A stretch of DNA of 64,000 nucleotides, taken from contig CBDEFR010000009.1 of the NCBI GenBank assembly GCA_965237505.1, positions 1-64,000 of the forward strand, read 5' to 3'. Position numbers and translations under genes: made by a program. The notes under the pieces were generated by a model. The model was not told the origin of the DNA. It saw only the letters and a list, made by a program, of their open reading frames with translations, and searched no databases. Positions 52,811-62,238 of this stretch are shown one piece after another. The stretch comes from NVTR01 sp965237505 (GTDB taxonomy: Bacteria > Pseudomonadota > Alphaproteobacteria > Rhodobacterales > Rhodobacteraceae). Position 1 is the first letter of the stretch; each line of letters starts with the position of its first letter.

Positions 52811-53281
52811 TTACAAGAATTTGATCTTCAGTATTTCATAGGTTTTATCGCCACCCGGCGTGCGCACGTCGACGCTGTCGCCGGCATCCTTGCCAATCAG
52901 GGCGCGGGCCAGGGGCGATTTGATGTTCAGTCTGGCCGCCTCGATATCGGCTTCAGGTTCGCCAACGATCTGATAGGTCTTTTCTTCATCAGTGTCCTCA
53001 TCGACCAACGTGACCGTGGCGCCAAACTTGATTGTGCCCGACAGGTTGGCTGGATCGATCACTTCGGCAAGGGACAATGTGCCCTCCAGTTCCTTGATCC
53101 GACCTTCGATGAACGAATGTTTCTCGCGGGCCGAATGATACTCGGCATTTTCCGACAGATCACCGTGCGCGCGCGCCTCTGCAACCGCCTTTATGATTGC
53201 AGGGCGGTCGACAGATTTCAGCCGCTTCAATTCACTGTTCAGCGCGATGTTGCCCGCGCGAGTCATCGGTATCTTTTCCAT
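52811..53281 (-). CDS. greA: Transcription elongation factor GreA
   Basis: A 156-residue factor that rescues backtracked RNA polymerase. The N-terminal coiled coil (about 1-75) carries the conserved tip Asp/Glu region ARAHGDLSENAEYHSAREK; the C-terminal FKBP-like domain has GATVTLVDEDTDEEKTYQIV, INIKSPLARALIGK-type sequence (here LNIKSPLARALIGKDAGDSV) and a basic end. The start is MEKIPMTRAG. Confidence 0.96.
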   Translation of the reverse strand: MEKIPMTRAGNIALNSELKRLKSVDRPAIIKAVAEARAHGDLSENAEYHSAREKHSFIEGRIKELEGTLSLAEVIDPANLSGTIKFGATVTLVDEDTDEEKTYQIVGEPEADIEAARLNIKSPLARALIGKDAGDSVDVRTPGGDKTYEILKIKFL

Positions 53282-53547
53282 TTTTCTCTTCTGCATGCCT
53301 GGGCGCTTTGGTCAAATTAACTTTATCGCTCAGCGTACGCGGGATTTCAAACACCTGACCCAAGTGGCACATGGATTGCAAGCGGAACGTTATATTATGG
53401 CGATAACGCGCAGTTTCTGCACCTGTTTGTGTCGCTCGCCGCCCGTGTTACGTCGTGTCGCAATTGACCGCTTTATGACCGTTGCGCTAACGAGTTGCCA
53501 GCAAGGGTTCGCAAGGCCCATACCACGATCGGGAAAAGAGGATAGGC

Positions 53548-55200
53548 ATGGCCGAAATCGAACGCGAGTCGATGGAATATGACGTTGTGATTGTCGGAGC
53601 CGGGCCGGCGGGGCTTTCGGCGGCGATCCGGCTGAAGCAAATTGATTCTGACTTGAACGTGGTGGTGCTGGAAAAGGGCTCTGAAGTAGGTGCACATATC
53701 CTGTCTGGCGCGGTTCTGGATACGTCGGGTCTGGACGCGTTGATCCCGGAATGGAAGGCCAGAGGCGCGCCGATCACCGTGCCGGTCAAGAAAGACAACT
53801 TTTACATGCTGGGGTCGGCGGGAAAGTTTCGGATTCCAAATTTCCTGATGCCGCCGCTGATGAACAACCACGGCAACTATATCGTATCTATGGGCAATAT
53901 CTGCCGCTGGATGGCAGAACAGGCCGAGGCATTGGGCGTGGAAATCTTTCCCGGTATGGCCTGCTCGGACTTTGTTTTCGGCGATCGCGGCGAAATCAAA
54001 GGCGTTGTTGCGGGCGAATTTGGCAAGAACACCGACGGCACCCTGTCGGACGCTTACGAACCGGGGATGGAGCTGCACGGAAAATACGTTTTCATATCCG
54101 AAGGCGTCCGTGGATCGCTGGCAAAGCAAGTGATCGACAAATACGATCTGGCAGCTGATTGCGATGTCGCCAAATACGGCCTTGGCATGAAAGAAATCTG
54201 GGAGGTGGATCCGGCCAAGCACAGTGAGGGCACGGTAACGCACACCGCAGGCTGGCCGCTAAACTCGAACGCCGGTGGCGGGTCGTTCATTTACCATCTG
54301 GACAATAATCAGGTCTATGTCGGCTTTGTGGTGCACCTGAACTACGCAAATCCGCATCTTTATCCGTACATGGAATTTCAGCGCTTCAAACATCACCCGA
54401 TGGTTGCCGACCTGTTGAAGGGCGGCAAGCGTGTGGCCTATGGCGCGCGCGCCATCACCGAAGGCGGCTGGCAGTCAATACCAAAAGTCGCCTTTCCGGG
54501 CGGGGCGCTTTTGGGCTGTTCAGCGGGGCTGGTAAATCTGCCGCGTATCAAGGGGAATCACAACGCCATGCTGTCAGGTATGGCGGCGGCCGAGGCAGCA
54601 GCGGCCGCGATCAAGGTTGGGCGCTCGGGCGACGAACTTGCCGCTTATGATGCCAAGCTGCGGTCAGGCCCGATAGCAAAAGACCTAAAGCGCGTGCGAA
54701 ACGTCAAGCCGTTGTGGTCAAAATACGGGCTGATGGTTTCGCTCGTACTTGGCGGCTTCGATATGTGGACCAACAACCTGTTTGGTATTTCGATCCTGGG
54801 CACACTGAAACACGGCAAATCAGATGCCGACGCGACCGGCCTTGCGGCTGACCACAAGCCGATTGACTACCCCAAGCCCGATGGCACCTTGTCTTTCGAC
54901 CGGTTGACCAATGTCAGTTACTCGATGACCAACCATGCAGAAGGCCAGCCGGTGCATTTGCAGCTAATAGATGCGGGCATTCCGATCGCAATCAACTTGC
55001 CGAAATTCGCTGAACCCGCGCAGCGTTACTGCCCGGCGGGAGTTTACGAAGTGGTAAGCGACGAGGGCAAAGCCCCCCGGTTCGTGATCAACTTCCAGAA
55101 CTGCGTGCACTGCAAGACTTGCGACATCAAAGACCCCAGCCAAAATATTAACTGGACCGTGCCACAAGGCGGCGACGGTCCAAATTACCCCAACATGTAA
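53548..55200 (+). CDS. Electron-transfer flavoprotein-ubiquinone oxidoreductase
   Basis: A 550-residue ETF-QO linking fatty-acid and amino-acid dehydrogenases to the quinone pool. It shows the N-terminal FAD motif VVIVGAGPAGLSAAIRLKQ, HILSGAVLD, EGVRGSLAKQ, GGSFIYHLDNNQVYVGFVVH, and a C-terminal 4Fe-4S ligand set in FQNCVHCKTCDIKDPSQNIN with an upstream CPAGVYEV. AAGAGGA precedes the start. The stop is directly followed by an IS630-family element (55203). Confidence 0.96.
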   Translation: MAEIERESMEYDVVIVGAGPAGLSAAIRLKQIDSDLNVVVLEKGSEVGAHILSGAVLDTSGLDALIPEWKARGAPITVPVKKDNFYMLGSAGKFRIPNFLMPPLMNNHGNYIVSMGNICRWMAEQAEALGVEIFPGMACSDFVFGDRGEIKGVVAGEFGKNTDGTLSDAYEPGMELHGKYVFISEGVRGSLAKQVIDKYDLAADCDVAKYGLGMKEIWEVDPAKHSEGTVTHTAGWPLNSNAGGGSFIYHLDNNQVYVGFVVHLNYANPHLYPYMEFQRFKHHPMVADLLKGGKRVAYGARAITEGGWQSIPKVAFPGGALLGCSAGLVNLPRIKGNHNAMLSGMAAAEAAAAAIKVGRSGDELAAYDAKLRSGPIAKDLKRVRNVKPLWSKYGLMVSLVLGGFDMWTNNLFGISILGTLKHGKSDADATGLAADHKPIDYPKPDGTLSFDRLTNVSYSMTNHAEGQPVHLQLIDAGIPIAINLPKFAEPAQRYCPAGVYEVVSDEGKAPRFVINFQNCVHCKTCDIKDPSQNINWTVPQGGDGPNYPNM

Positions 55201-55202
55201 TA

Positions 55203-56357
55203 CCAACGGCCCCCAGATTTGACTCAAGGGGATTCCCACGAGCGGCGTGATCTGATTCAGTGGCATCAAGGCAAGGGAGGCTTTGATGGCAGTAAGGATT
55301 ACGCGAAAAGACAAGTCCGCAGGCGAGCTTCGCCAGGAAGCGGCGCGGTGCCGGGATGGGAAAGCGGCGCGACGGATGTTGGCGATTGCCCTGGTTCTGG
55401 ATGGGGTTGACCGCAAGACGGCGGCAGAAAACTGCGGCATGGATCGGCAGACGCTGCGGGATTGGGCCCACCGTTACAATGCGGAGGGCGTGTCGGGCCT
55501 GTTCAACCGTCGCCCGCCGGATCCACCCTGTCTGCTGAGCGCGGCACAGAAGGAGGAGTTGGCGGAAATGGTTCGGGCGGGTCCCGACCCCGAAACCGAT
55601 GGGGTTGTGCGCTGGCGGCGCATTGATCTGAAACGCAAGATCGAAGAGCGCTTCGGCGTCACCATGCATGAGCGAACTGTTGGCAAACAATTGGCAAGCC
55701 TGGGCTTTCGGCGTCTGTCGGTGCGCCCGCAGCATCCGAAATCCGACCCGGATGCACAGGAGGCTTTTAAAAAAACTTCGCCGCAGAGGTAGAAGCAGCC
55801 TTGCCGGAAACAGCCCGCAGCAAGCCCCTGGAGATATGGTTTCAGGATGAAGCGCGGGTTGGCCAGCAGGGCACGCTCACCCGTATCTGGGCCGAGCGTG
55901 GAACACGCCCCCGTGCCCCGCGCGACACCCGCTATATCTGGAGCTACATTTTCGGCGCCGTCTGCCCGGAACGGGCTGAAGCGGCCGCTCTGATCATGCC
56001 ACATGCCGACACACAGGCCATGAGCGCGCATCTCGCCGAGATCGCTAAAACCGTCGCATCGGGCGCACATGCCCTTCTCATTCTGGATGGCGCTGGCTGG
56101 CACGGTTCGGCAGAGCTGGAGGTACCCGACAACATCACCCTGCTCAAACTCCCGCCCTATTCCCCTGAACTCAACCCGATGGAAAATGTGTGGGCTTATC
56201 TGCGTGCCAACAAGCTCGCCATATCCGTCTTCGACAATTATGAGCAGATCGTCGACAGGTGTTGCGAAGCATGGAACTTCTTTGCAAACGACAAAACCGC
56301 AATCACGTCAATCACTACCAGACAATGGGCCAAACGGTCAACGACTAGGGCCGTTGG
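55203..56357 (+). mobile_element. IS630-family insertion sequence, copy 2
   Basis: The ends CCAACGGCCC...GGGCCGTTGG are flanked by TA (55201-55202 and 56358-56359). It lies between the ETF-QO stop and the TPR gene and breaks no reading frame. It is one base shorter than copy 1 (20843-21998). Confidence 0.93.
55283..56357 (+). CDS. IS630-family transposase, copy 2, with altered C terminus
   Basis: The first frame is 55283-55792 (169 aa, HTH domain). The DDE frame is reached by a -1 slip on seven A (55769-55775), as in copy 1. A one-base deletion in a T/A tract near the 3-prime end (CCAAACGG where copy 1 has CCAAAACGG on this strand, about 56332-56335) removes the normal stop (AKTVND in copy 1), so the frame leaves the element and would end at 56631 inside the next gene. 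The catalytic domain is complete; effect on activity is unknown. Confidence 0.85.
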
Positions 56358-56462
56358 TATAAATCCTTCGTTAACTGAGCGGCAAATAGGCCGGTATGCA
56401 TTGTTCTTGCTGGGCTCACGCACTACTTTGCGCAAAAGCACCGACCCTGAAAGGAAGCGTAC

Positions 56463-58166
56463 TTGGCCCTTAAATTTATTCGAGCTTCCATTTTCGCGAT
56501 ATCCGCATTGGGTGTTTGGGTATCGACCCCAGTATATGCCGATGGCTATGCGGGGCCTTATCTTGCAGCCCGAAATGCCCAGATTGAAAATGATTTTCAG
56601 GCGGCGGCGCGCTATTTTACCCTCGCCCTAGTCCAGGATCCAGCCAACACCGATCTCATGGAAAGTGCCATTCTGGCGCTGGTCGGACAGGGAGACATTA
56701 AGCGCGCAGTTGCCATGGCGCGTCGATTGAGTGCCCTTAACAAGTCACACCAAGTGGCCAATATGTTGCTTTTGGCCGAGGCTGTTAAGGAAGATGGCTA
56801 TGAGGCGGCGTTGGAGCTGCTGGAAGATGGTGAAGTTGTCGGTCCGCTGGTGGACAGTTTGACACTTGCCTGGGTTCAAGTTGGGCAAGGAAATATGTCG
56901 GCAGCGCTTGGAACATTTGACGAGGTGGCCAATGCCGAAGGCACCCAGAGTTTCGGACTGTATCACAGAGCGCTTGCACTGGCGATGGTCGGGGATTTGG
57001 AGGGCGCCGAGGCAATTCTGGCGGGCCAGGCAGGTGCCAGCATCCCAGCAACACGTCGCGGCATAATTGCGCAGTCGGAAATTCTCAGTCAACTGGAACG
57101 CAACGCCGATGCCTTGACCTTGATCGATACCGTATTTGGCGCTGATCTTGATCCCGGCTTGCTGGATCTCCGCGAGCGACTTGGAGTTGGCGAGATGCTG
57201 CCACTGACTTCAATTAGAAACGCCCGCGACGGTTTGGCTGAAGTATATTTCAGCGTCGCCGGAGCGCTGACTGGCGAAACCAGCGATGGCTACACCATTG
57301 TATACACCAGGGTCGCCGAATACTTGCGCCCTGACCACAGAGATTCTATCCTGCTGACCGCGCAGCTTTTGGAAAACATGGGCAGATACGAGCTGGCAAC
57401 ATCTGCCTATGATCGCATTCCGCGCGACGACCCGGCGTTTCATTCGGCGGAGCTGGGCCGTGCCGAAGCGTTGCGGCTTTCAGGCAAAGTCGATGCGGCC
57501 ATCGAAGTATTGCGGCAACTTTCCGAAAGCCACGCCGAGCAATCCGCGGTCCATGTGGCGCTTGGCGACGTGTATCGGCGGCTTAGCCGCTATGACGAGG
57601 CCAACGGGGCATATGATCGGGCACTTGCGCTTTACGAAACCCCCGAACAGGCGCAGTGGTCGTTATTTTACCTGCGCGGCATCACCCACGAAAGAATGGA
57701 CAGGTGGGATCTGGCCGAGGCTGATTTTCGCATGGCGCTGGAGCTTAATCCCGATCAGCCGCAGGTTCTGAATTATTTGGGCTATTCACTGGTTGAAATG
57801 AAAGTCAATCTGGACGAAGCGCTCGACATGATCGAACGGGCTGTCGAGGCACGCCCCAATGATGGCTATATCACCGACTCGCTTGGATGGGTTCTATATC
57901 GGCTCGGGCGCTACGACGAGGCGGTGATCCATATGGAACGTGCGGCCGAACTGACGCCGGTGGACCCGATTGTGAATGACCATCTGGGTGATGTTTACTG
58001 GGCCGTGGGCCGCAGGCGCGAGGCTGAGTTTCAGTGGAACCGGGCGATGTCGTTTGAGCCTGAAGAAGAGGACGGCGAACGGATCCGGCGTAAGCTGACT
58101 GTTGGTCTGGACCTGGTGCTGGAAGAAGAAGGTTCCGACCCGATCTCGGTTGCCAATGACGGCTGA
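56463..58166 (+). CDS. TPR-repeat periplasmic protein
   Basis: A 567-residue protein with a signal peptide (ASIFAISALGVWVSTPVYADG) and TPR repeats over most of its length, clearest in the C-terminal third (LADYGRAL/LNPDQPQVLNYLGYSLVEMK, DGYITDSLGWVLYRLGRYDE, VDPIVNDHLGDVYWAVGRRR). Start is a TTG (56463) placed after AAAGGAAGC. It lies between ETF-QO and ispE as in related genomes and probably acts in envelope assembly or transport; no specific function is known. The IS630 element lies 105 bp upstream and may separate it from a promoter. Confidence 0.85.
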   Translation: MALKFIRASIFAISALGVWVSTPVYADGYAGPYLAARNAQIENDFQAAARYFTLALVQDPANTDLMESAILALVGQGDIKRAVAMARRLSALNKSHQVANMLLLAEAVKEDGYEAALELLEDGEVVGPLVDSLTLAWVQVGQGNMSAALGTFDEVANAEGTQSFGLYHRALALAMVGDLEGAEAILAGQAGASIPATRRGIIAQSEILSQLERNADALTLIDTVFGADLDPGLLDLRERLGVGEMLPLTSIRNARDGLAEVYFSVAGALTGETSDGYTIVYTRVAEYLRPDHRDSILLTAQLLENMGRYELATSAYDRIPRDDPAFHSAELGRAEALRLSGKVDAAIEVLRQLSESHAEQSAVHVALGDVYRRLSRYDEANGAYDRALALYETPEQAQWSLFYLRGITHERMDRWDLAEADFRMALELNPDQPQVLNYLGYSLVEMKVNLDEALDMIERAVEARPNDGYITDSLGWVLYRLGRYDEAVIHMERAAELTPVDPIVNDHLGDVYWAVGRRREAEFQWNRAMSFEPEEEDGERIRRKLTVGLDLVLEEEGSDPISVANDG

Positions 58167-59001
58167 GGTTTTCGCTCCGGCGAAAATAAATCTGACACTG
58201 CATGTGACTGGGCAACGGGCGGACGGGTATCATCTGCTCGACAGTTTGGTGGTATTTGCCGATGTAGGCGACCTGATCACAACCGAACCGGCTGAGGATA
58301 CTTCATTGCGTGTGATCGGCCCGGCTGCGGGCGGCGTTCCAAAAGGCTCCAAAAATCTGGTATTAAAAGCTGCCCAGATGATGGGCGCGGATCGCGGCGC
58401 GGCGCTGACGTTGCACAAAGTTCTTCCTGTCGCCTCCGGCATCGGCGCCGGATCGTCCGACGCAGCGGCGACATTGCGGGCTTTGAGCGCGATGTGGGGC
58501 ACTGCTGTGCCTGATGCAGATGCGCTGATTGCGTTTAGCGCTGATGTGCCAGTTTGCATGACCGGGCGGCCTGCCCGAATATCCGGAGTCGGCGAATGTG
58601 TAAGCGCCGTTTCGGTGCCGCGCGTCCATATGGTGCTGGTCAACCCCAATGTTCGCCTTGCCACAATTCAGGTTTTTGGCGCATTGCAACAAAAAGAAAA
58701 TTCAGCGATGCAGACAGAGCTTCCAAGGTGGCGGGACGTGTCGGAATTTTGCAACTGGCTTGCGGCACAACGCAACGATCTGGAAACTCCGGCACGTAAT
58801 CTGGTTCCGGGCATCGGTGCCGCGATCAGCCAGATTTCAGCGACTTCCGGGTGCCTTTTGGCCCGCATGTCAGGCTCTGGCGCCACCTGTTTTGGGCTGT
58901 ATGCCAGCGCCGCAGCAGCAAGCGCCGCCGCGGCAGTGATCAGCGATGCCCACGGTGATTGGTGGGTGATTTCGGCCGGTCTTTGGCCAACGCCTAACTA
59001 A
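58156..59001 (+). CDS. ispE: 4-diphosphocytidyl-2-C-methyl-D-erythritol kinase
   Basis: A 281-residue GHMP kinase of the MEP isoprenoid pathway. FAPAKINLTLHVTGQRADGY and the ATP loop PVASGIGAGSSDAAA (about residues 87-101) and the C-terminal LARMSGSGATCFGLY are diagnostic. The gene overlaps the TPR gene by 11 bp. Confidence 0.95.
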   Translation: MTAEVFAPAKINLTLHVTGQRADGYHLLDSLVVFADVGDLITTEPAEDTSLRVIGPAAGGVPKGSKNLVLKAAQMMGADRGAALTLHKVLPVASGIGAGSSDAAATLRALSAMWGTAVPDADALIAFSADVPVCMTGRPARISGVGECVSAVSVPRVHMVLVNPNVRLATIQVFGALQQKENSAMQTELPRWRDVSEFCNWLAAQRNDLETPARNLVPGIGAAISQISATSGCLLARMSGSGATCFGLYASAAAASAAAAVISDAHGDWWVISAGLWPTPN

Positions 59002-60001
59002 CTCGCGCCACAACGTATTCCGTAAGGTCCAACAGCATGCCGCGGATTGGACCATCGGGCAGTCTTTTTAACGCCGTCTTGGCAAGCGCGGCCCAGGCCA
59101 AAGCATCAGAACGTGCAGACTTCAGCGCTCCATGTTTCTCGAGCAATTCCATCGCGTGATCCAGATCGCGGTCTTGCTGGCGGCCCTGTTCGATAACGCG
59201 CTCCCAAAAGGCGCGTTCTGACCTGTCTGCTTTAGCCACTGCCTTGATCAACGGAAGCGTAACTTTACGTTCGCGGAAATCGTCGCCAATGTTTTTGCCA
59301 ATCGCATCGGTACCGCCATAATCCAGCAAATCATCCACGATCTGAAAACAGATCCCAAGCGCGTCGCCAAATGTGGCAAGCGCCTGCACCTGATCTGCCG
59401 AGCCGCCTGCTATGACACCCCCGACTTCGGTTGCCGCCGAGAACAGCGCGGCGGTTTTGCCGCGCACTATTTTTAGATAAATTTCCTCGTTGGTCGCAAG
59501 GTCCTGCGATGCGGTCAGTTGCAGAACCTCACCTTCAGCGATCGTTGCGGATGCATTTGCCAGAATGTCCAGAACCCTGAGTGATCCGGTCTCCACCATC
59601 AACTGAAATGATCGCGAAAACAGATAGTCCCCAACCAGAACACTGGATTTGTTGTCCCACAGCAAGTTCGCTGTCGGGCGGCCACGGCGCCGTTGACTTT
59701 CGTCGACCACATCGTCGTGAAGCAGGGTTGCAGTGTGGATAAACTCCACGCTGGCAGCCAGATGGACGTGAAACGGGCCGTCATAGCCGAAAATGCGCGC
59801 CGCTGCGAGCGTCAGCATTGGGCGAAGACGCTTGCCACCGGCCTCGACCAGATGCGCAGTCAATTCGGGTATGCGCGGCGCGTGTTGCGATGCCATTCGA
59901 TCGCGGATCAAGTCGCTTACCGCATCCAGATCGCGCGCCAGATGCTGGGCCAATCGTTCGTGGGGTCCTGTTATGGCGTCATCCAAACCCATCACGGTCA
60001 C
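58994..60001 (-). CDS. Polyprenyl diphosphate synthase (long-chain, ubiquinone side chain)
   Basis: A 335-residue all-helical prenyltransferase. The two Asp-rich motifs are LLHDDVVDESQRRRG and QIVDDLLDYGG, with EAGGKRLRPML before them. It probably makes the octa- or decaprenyl diphosphate used by UbiA; the residues upstream of the first Asp-rich motif allow long products, but the exact length is not certain. GTG 60001 has GAGAG at good spacing; ATG 59992 is an alternative. It overlaps ispE end by 8 bp, convergently. Confidence 0.93.
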   Translation of the reverse strand: MTVMGLDDAITGPHERLAQHLARDLDAVSDLIRDRMASQHAPRIPELTAHLVEAGGKRLRPMLTLAAARIFGYDGPFHVHLAASVEFIHTATLLHDDVVDESQRRRGRPTANLLWDNKSSVLVGDYLFSRSFQLMVETGSLRVLDILANASATIAEGEVLQLTASQDLATNEEIYLKIVRGKTAALFSAATEVGGVIAGGSADQVQALATFGDALGICFQIVDDLLDYGGTDAIGKNIGDDFRERKVTLPLIKAVAKADRSERAFWERVIEQGRQQDRDLDHAMELLEKHGALKSARSDALAWAALAKTALKRLPDGPIRGMLLDLTEYVVARVS

Positions 60002-60048
60002 GTCACATCTCTCGACAAACGGGGGCGACTGCCCTTAAGTCACGGATT

Positions 60049-60264
60049 ATGAAAGAGCTTCTGCGCACCACAGATCTGACGATCATTGCTTACGCCTCTG
60101 CTCTTCTCCAGAGCGAGGGTATAGACTGCTTTCCGATTGACGTCCATATGAGCGTGCTTGAAGGATCCGTCGGGGTATTGCCGCGCCGCGTGATGGTGCG
60201 TGAAAAGGATCATTACCTGGCCGAAAAGATTTTGCTGGAGAACGACATAGACCTGGGGCGCTAG
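60049..60264 (+). CDS. DUF2007 family protein (putative signal-transducing protein)
   Basis: A 71-residue soluble protein: MKELLRTTDLTIIAYASALL, GIDCFPIDVHMSVLEGSVGV and PRRVMVREKDHYLAEKILL. This matches the DUF2007 family, often found next to the methyltransferase that follows. It begins 47 bp from the divergent polyprenyl synthase start. Confidence 0.85.
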   Translation: MKELLRTTDLTIIAYASALLQSEGIDCFPIDVHMSVLEGSVGVLPRRVMVREKDHYLAEKILLENDIDLGR

Positions 60265-60267
60265 ATA

Positions 60268-61029
60268 GTGGGCTTTGACCAGGCTGATTTAACAAAAGAT
60301 CGCTTCCTTGGTGGGCTGTTGCAAGTCTGGCAGCCGCGTTCTGGATACCGGGCCGGGGTTGATCCGGTCCTTCTTGCAGCCGCTGTTGCAGCCCGCCCCG
60401 GGCAGCGGGTTCTGGAACTGGGATGTGGCGCTGGTGTGGCCAGTCTGTGCCTTGCGCGCCGGGTGCAGGAGTTGCAGGTGACCGGGGTGGAAGTGCAGGA
60501 CGGATATGCTGCACTTGCCAGACGCAATGCAACGGAAAACAAGATCGACATGACTGTGGTAACGGCGGACGTTTCAAGATTGCCGGGTGCTTTGCTCGAG
60601 CAGAGCTTTGATCACGTCTTTGCCAATCCGCCGTATTTTCACCGTGCCCGTGGCACGCCCGCTGCCGATACCGGGCGCGACAAGGCATTGGCGGGCAACA
60701 CATCACTGGAAATTTGGATTAATGCTGCGACGCGGCGACTGAAACCCGGCGGCCATCTGACGGTCATTCATAAGGCAGAAGGACTGTCAGATCTTCTCGG
60801 TGCCTTGGACCAGCGGCTTGGCAATGTTCAGGTCAAGCCGTTAGCACCGCGATCCGGTCGCGCTGCCGAATTGGTGATTGTGGTGGCCCGCAAAGGCGGA
60901 CGTGGGGCATTCCGCCTGCTCGCCCCGCTTATTTTGCACCAAGGTAACCGTCATGAATGTGATGGCGAGAGTTACGCGCAAGTCGCAAACGGTATCTTGC
61001 GTGATGGCGACCCCCTTGAAATCGGCTGA
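60268..61029 (+). CDS. tRNA1(Val) (adenine-37-N6)-methyltransferase-like protein
   Basis: A 253-residue class I methyltransferase. The SAM-binding GCGAGVASLCLARR, VTGVEVQDGYAALARRN and the catalytic NPPYFHR are present, as in TrmN6/YfiC. GTG 60268 gives the start VGFDQADLTKDRFLGGLLQ; the DRFLGG segment is typical. The C-terminal about 30 residues after the domain are not conserved in my memory. Substrate is by analogy. Confidence 0.88.
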   Translation: MGFDQADLTKDRFLGGLLQVWQPRSGYRAGVDPVLLAAAVAARPGQRVLELGCGAGVASLCLARRVQELQVTGVEVQDGYAALARRNATENKIDMTVVTADVSRLPGALLEQSFDHVFANPPYFHRARGTPAADTGRDKALAGNTSLEIWINAATRRLKPGGHLTVIHKAEGLSDLLGALDQRLGNVQVKPLAPRSGRAAELVIVVARKGGRGAFRLLAPLILHQGNRHECDGESYAQVANGILRDGDPLEIG

Positions 61030-61156
61030 ATTAGGAATTTGGTAAGATATACGGCGCAACTCTGTGTTTATGCACAGGAACGGCCATTGCACGTGACACA
61101 ATCCAAAAAATGTGGTGCACTGACGTTACGGGCAATTCCAAAACAGGAGGACGGCT

Positions 61157-61324
61157 ATGAACTTGAGTTCGCATCTGCAGGAGCTCCGGAAAAAACATCA
61201 ATCCCTAGACGAGCGGGTAGAGGAAGCACAACGAAGCCCTGGCACCGACGATCTTCAGGTCACACAACTCAAAAAAGAAAAACTCCGACTCAAAGAAGAA
61301 ATTGCGCGCCTGACTCACGCCTAA
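61157..61324 (+). CDS. DUF465/YdcH-family small coiled-coil protein, 55 aa
   Basis: The ATG follows AGGAGG at six bases. The product is a short, highly charged helix hairpin (LSSHLQELRKKHQSLDERVE and LKKEKLRLKEEIARLTHA) that matches the DUF465/YdcH family. Function unknown. The stop overlaps the convergent transporter gene by 4 bp. About 125 bp upstream are empty and probably carry its promoter. Confidence 0.88.
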   Translation: MNLSSHLQELRKKHQSLDERVEEAQRSPGTDDLQVTQLKKEKLRLKEEIARLTHA

Positions 61325-62193
61325 GTGGACGCGGCGGCGGTGCTGGCCCTTGCAGCCAGATATGCACCGCCAGATATCAAGACGGCCGCCATCAATAGCG
61401 GCCAGCGCGGCGCGGCATAGCCGGCCACGATCAATGCAAGTGTTGACAGCAGCGGTGCGGCGTATGACACAACGCCCAACAGCTGGATGTCGCCTTTTTT
61501 GACGCCAATATCCCAGACATAGAACGCCAGACCCACGGGGCCTAGCCCAAGCGCCAGTACCGACCACCATCCAAGGCCGGTGGTGGGCCAGGCGGTGTTT
61601 TCCAGCATTATGTGAGCAATGGCAGACAGAACTGCGGCCAGTATGCAGAATATGGCGACGCTTTCGGTTGGGACGCCGCCAAGCCTGCGCGACAGCACCG
61701 AATAGCCGCTCCATGTCAGCGCGCATCCGAGTGCCATAGCGTATCCGGTGGCGTAGGCAGGATCAAATCCCGCCGCCCCGGCAATTACAATGATTGCCGC
61801 ACCCAGAAAACTGACAAATGCCCCGGCGATATGACCGGATCGAAGTTTCTCGCCCGGCAACAGTCCGGAAAAGAGAACGATCAAAAGCGGCCAGAGATAG
61901 GTGATGAGCCCTGCCTGGGCTGCCGGAGCGGCACGCAGGGCCGAGAAATACAGCAAGTGATAGCCAAACAGCCCTGCTGTGCCAAAAGCATACACCTCCC
62001 ACGAAATGTGGCTCAGCGCCGTCAAACGGCCCGCGCGCATCGACCAAATTAGCCCGATTGCGCCGCCAATGGCAAAACACATGGCATTTAGTTGCAGTGG
62101 CGGAACCGGGGCTGTTGCCACCGTGAAAAGCGCCAGCAACGCCCAAAGCAATACCGCAAATGATCCAATCAGGGTTGCACGAGAGCGTGGCAT
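61321..62193 (-). CDS. DMT superfamily transporter (EamA domains)
   Basis: A 290-residue membrane protein with about ten transmembrane helices in two EamA repeats (about 8-135 and 148-282). The first repeat ends with AGLITYLWPLLIVLFSGLLP GEKL and the second with the corresponding SYAAPLLSTLALI. Distant similarity in shape is to YddG-type aromatic amino-acid exporters, but the substrate is not known. Confidence 0.88.
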   Translation of the reverse strand: MPRSRATLIGSFAVLLWALLALFTVATAPVPPLQLNAMCFAIGGAIGLIWSMRAGRLTALSHISWEVYAFGTAGLFGYHLLYFSALRAAPAAQAGLITYLWPLLIVLFSGLLPGEKLRSGHIAGAFVSFLGAAIIVIAGAAGFDPAYATGYAMALGCALTWSGYSVLSRRLGGVPTESVAIFCILAAVLSAIAHIMLENTAWPTTGLGWWSVLALGLGPVGLAFYVWDIGVKKGDIQLLGVVSYAAPLLSTLALIVAGYAAPRWPLLMAAVLISGGAYLAARASTAAAST

Positions 62194-62238
62194 TCAAGGC
62201 TGGCGTTGAAATACTGTGACAAGTGGTCTTTGTATTGT

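Noticed and set aside
20843..56357. The two inverted IS630 copies as borders of an inversion
   Set aside because: Each copy is flanked by its own TA and fits its local context (rsmE halves in order; ETF-QO and the TPR gene in the usual order), so no inversion is indicated.
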